Assembly (NCBI RefSeq): GCF_003050905.1 | Contig: NZ_QAOT01000005.1 | Reading direction: 5' to 3' (one strand) | Origin: Cereibacter_A azotoformans | Lineage (GTDB): Bacteria; Pseudomonadota; Alphaproteobacteria; Rhodobacterales; Rhodobacteraceae | Length of the DNA stretch: 64,000 nt | In this document: one piece after another, positions 61,874 through 64,000 of the stretch | How positions within the stretch are numbered: position 1 is the stretch's first letter | How the letters are laid out: each line of letters begins with the position of its first letter | The notes under the pieces: model-generated | What the model saw: only the letters and a program-made list of their open reading frames with translations | What the model was told of the DNA's origin: nothing | The model's database searches: none | Made by a program: the position numbers and the translations under genes

Positions 61874-61933
61874 CCACCGGAACGGGCCCGGCGCAGGCTG
61901 GCACAGGCGCCGAGGCGCTGCTAGCCTCGCATC

Positions 61934-62626
61934 ATGGACTCGATCTTCATCCTCACCGGGGCCGGCATATCGGCGGAAAGCGGGCTCGGCACCTTCCGCG
62001 ACAAGGACGGGCTCTGGACGCGCTACGATCTTCGCCGGGTTGCCACGCCCGAAGGGTTCCGCGCCGATCCCGCGCTCGTGCATGACTTCTACAACATGCG
62101 TCGGCGAAACTGCCTCGAGGCCACGCCGAACGCCGCCCACGAGGCGCTGGCCCGGCTGCAGCGCCAGCGGCCGGGCCGCGTGACGCTGGTCACGCAGAAT
62201 GTCGATGACCTGCACGAGCGCGCAGGGTCGCCCGAGGTGATCCACATGCACGGCGAGCTGCTGGGCGCCCTCTGCGCGGCCTGCGGCCACCGCTGGCACG
62301 CGCCCGAGCGGATGGCGGCCGATGACCCCTGCCCCGCCTGCGCCCGCCCCGCGACGCGGCCCGACATCGTCTGGTTCGGCGAGATCCCCTACCGCATGGA
62401 CGAGATCCTCGAGCGGCTGTCCCGTGCCACGCTCTTTGCCGTCATCGGCAGCTCGGGCGAGGTCTATCCGGCGGCAGGCTTTGTCGAGGAAGCGGCTGCA
62501 CGCGGCATCGCCACCATCGAGATCAATCTCGAACCCGGCAGCCGCAGGGATCTCTTCGATCGCGGCCTCCATGGCCCCGCAAGCGAGACAGTGCCGCGCT
62601 GGGTGGAGGAGCTGCTGCAGGCGTGA
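61934..62626 (+). CDS. cobB: SIR2-family NAD-dependent protein deacylase
   Basis: Cytoplasmic deacylase of 230 aa that uses NAD to remove acyl groups from lysines. Motifs: LTGAGISAESGLGTFRD, TQNVDDLHERAG, the catalytic histidine in HMHGEL, the zinc cysteines CAACG and CPACA, and IGSSGEVYPAAG. A YDLRR segment precedes VATPEGF, resembling the Tyr/Arg pair that accepts succinyl groups in class III sirtuins. It regulates metabolic enzymes such as acyl-CoA synthetases in related bacteria. Confidence 0.93.
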   Translation: MDSIFILTGAGISAESGLGTFRDKDGLWTRYDLRRVATPEGFRADPALVHDFYNMRRRNCLEATPNAAHEALARLQRQRPGRVTLVTQNVDDLHERAGSPEVIHMHGELLGALCAACGHRWHAPERMAADDPCPACARPATRPDIVWFGEIPYRMDEILERLSRATLFAVIGSSGEVYPAAGFVEEAAARGIATIEINLEPGSRRDLFDRGLHGPASETVPRWVEELLQA

Positions 62627-62656
62627 CCCTGTGCCCCGGTCGGAATGAACAGGCAA

Positions 62657-62706
62657 AATCCTGCCGCATTTATTCAGGATTGCGCCTTGCACCCGGCGGC
62701 GGGTGC
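62657..62706 (+). promoter_or_regulatory. Two inverted repeats upstream of the lysine aminomutase gene
   Basis: AATCCTG (62657-62663) and CAGGATT (62675-62681) form a perfect inverted repeat with an 11-nt spacer in an AT-rich patch. GCACCCG/CGGGTGC (62689-62695 with 62700-62706) forms a hairpin just after it. Both lie in the 118-base gap before the aminomutase gene and may be an operator and a leader structure. Confidence 0.4.
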
Positions 62707-62744
62707 GACGATAAGGCGCCCTTTCCTGAAGGGAGGTTCCGTTG

Positions 62745-63767
62745 ATGGACCGCGCGCTGGACAGTCTGGATGACCTCGCCACCCTTGGCCTTGTCGATCC
62801 GGCCGAGGAGCGGCTGGCCGAGGTGGCGCGCGCCTTCCGCATCCGCGTGACATCCCAGATGGCCGCCGCCGCCGCGGATCCTGCCGTCGCGCGCCAGTTC
62901 GTGCCCACGGTGGACGAGCTGGAGATCCGCCCGGAAGAGCTTGCCGATCCCATCGGAGACGAGGCGCGAAGCCCGGTGCCGGGCCTCACCCACCGATACA
63001 CGGACCGCGTGATCCTGCATGTCACGCGCACCTGCGATGTCTATTGCCGCTTCTGCTTCCGCCGCGAGGTCGTGGGCAGCGAGGGCCTCCTGTCGGATGC
63101 GGACTTGACCGCCGCGCTCGACTACATCGAGGCCACACCCGCGGTTCGCGAGGTGATCCTGACGGGGGGCGACCCGTTGACCCTCTCTCCGCGGCGGCTG
63201 CGCGGAATCATCGAGCGGCTCGGGCAGATCGCTCACCTCGATCAGGTGCGCATTCACAGCCGCGTGCCGGTCGTGGCCCCGCAACGGGTGGACGAGGACA
63301 TGATCCGCGCCCTGCTGGGGCCGGTGCCGGTCTGGATCGTGGTTCATGTCAACCACGCGGCCGAGCTGCGGCTCGACGCGCGCGCGGCGCTGGGGCGGCT
63401 TGCCGATCGTGGCGTGCCGCTGCTGTCGCAATCGGTTCTTCTGCGCGGCGTGAATGACAGCGCGGACACGCTCGAGGCGCTGTTTCGCGCGCTCCTCCGG
63501 CTGCGGGTCAAGCCCTACTACCTGCATCATTGCGACCTCGCCCGCGGGGCCGGCCACTTCCGCACCTCGATCGCGCAGGGGCGCGCGATCATGGCCGAGC
63601 TGCGGCGGAGGATCACGGGGATCGGCCTGCCGACCTATGTGCTCGACATCCCCGGAGGCTTCGGCAAGGTGCCGGTCACGCCCGACCATGTCATCCCCGA
63701 CGGCCCCGGGCGCTGGCAGGTCCGCGACCCCCAGGGCGGCGTGCACCGCTACGAGGACCCTGCCTGA
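62745..63767 (+). CDS. epmB: EF-P-lysine lysylation/lysine 2,3-aminomutase-like radical SAM protein
   Basis: Radical SAM, PLP-dependent enzyme of 340 aa, the length of EpmB (YjeK) rather than of the longer KamA. GGGAGG precedes the ATG at 62745; a TTG just before is possible. The cluster motif is CDVYCRFCFRR. PLP and substrate regions are visible in LTGGDPLTLSP, KPYYLHHCDLARG and DIPGGFGKVPV with the PLP lysine. It turns (S)-alpha-lysine into beta-lysine for translation factor EF-P. EpmA and EF-P genes are not in the window, so a KamA-type role cannot be ruled out. Confidence 0.85.
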   Translation: MDRALDSLDDLATLGLVDPAEERLAEVARAFRIRVTSQMAAAAADPAVARQFVPTVDELEIRPEELADPIGDEARSPVPGLTHRYTDRVILHVTRTCDVYCRFCFRREVVGSEGLLSDADLTAALDYIEATPAVREVILTGGDPLTLSPRRLRGIIERLGQIAHLDQVRIHSRVPVVAPQRVDEDMIRALLGPVPVWIVVHVNHAAELRLDARAALGRLADRGVPLLSQSVLLRGVNDSADTLEALFRALLRLRVKPYYLHHCDLARGAGHFRTSIAQGRAIMAELRRRITGIGLPTYVLDIPGGFGKVPVTPDHVIPDGPGRWQVRDPQGGVHRYEDPA

Positions 63768-63852
63768 GCCGCGGACGGGCAAAGACCGGCAGCCGTCGAT
63801 TATCGGCACGATTCCTGCAGGCAAGGGCCGGAACGACGAGAAAGGAACCGGC

Positions 63853-64000
63853 ATGTCCTGCCCTGCCTGCCGCTTAGCCCGCCGTGGACTTCTGTCCGGC
63901 CTGCCCCTCTGCGTCCTGCTCTGGCAGCTGGGGCTGCACGAGGCGCAGGGCAACGCGGCGCTGGGGCTGGCGCTGTTCGCCGCGGGCGCGTTCCTGTTGC
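63853..64000 (+). CDS. Hypothetical membrane protein (3' partial)
   Basis: Only the first 49 residues are inside the window. The ATG at 63853 follows AAAGGA. It begins MSCPACRLARRGLLSG, with a CxxC pair, then a hydrophobic segment and a second one at the edge (LGLALFAAGAFLL). Not recognised. Confidence 0.6.
   Translation, partial: MSCPACRLARRGLLSGLPLCVLLWQLGLHEAQGNAALGLALFAAGAFLL

Overview
The window is dense, GC-rich alphaproteobacterial DNA with many ATGA/GTGA gene overlaps. It most resembles the Rhodobacter/Cereibacter group of Rhodobacterales. That placement is an inference. It rests on gene content (TRAP transporters, a periplasmic nitrate reductase operon behind a perfect FNR-type box, a CooA-like/CowN pair linked to CO-tolerant nitrogen fixation) and on codon use. 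No rRNA, tRNA, insertion sequence or CRISPR array was recognised. The first and last genes are cut by the window edges.

Layout. 1-3147: a TAXI-type TRAP transporter (binding protein plus fused 4TM/12TM permease). 3327-6838: a phnDCEE phosphonate/phosphite ABC importer behind a tandem Pho box. 6870-13355 (minus): a catabolic operon of GntR regulator, SDR dehydrogenase, Ldh-family reductase, TRAP DctPQM and a xylose-isomerase-like TIM barrel, probably for a sugar acid. 13657-15452: a Drr-type ABC exporter. 15546-21438: a hypothetical gene, a chemoreceptor, selD, and a Tat-exported small subunit with a GMC oxidoreductase. 21776-26848: envelope polysaccharide genes (flippase, glycosyltransferase) with two paralogous phosphoribosyltransferase-HAD proteins, one of which has lost its PRPP loop.

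26960-35017 (minus) is the most unusual region. Four tightly packed GTPase genes alternate two large dynamin-like proteins with two shorter GTPases, one with a long disordered arm and one with a roadblock-like C-terminus. A sensor histidine kinase follows on the same strand. The long upstream intergenic region carries an 8-bp direct repeat phased at 20 bp.

35523-48713: azoreductase, cooA-like regulator and cowN with a perfect CooA-type palindrome between them, a LuxR-type regulator, a second flippase behind a 14-C tract, a tyrosine phosphatase, a rhomboid protease, an Rrf2/NsrR-like regulator, a RarD-like permease, bacterioferritin, a dCACHE histidine kinase and a DAO-family oxidase. 48837-55043: the napFDAGHBC operon, which carries both electron-input routes (NapC and NapGH). 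55334-60164: an HlyD/RbbA/YhhJ-type ABC efflux system. 60275-64000: an HWE-type histidine kinase, a sirtuin, an EpmB-like lysine aminomutase, and a truncated membrane protein.

Together the genes describe a metabolically versatile bacterium that takes up anionic nutrients, respires nitrate under low oxygen, protects nitrogenase from CO, and carries elaborate envelope and membrane functions.
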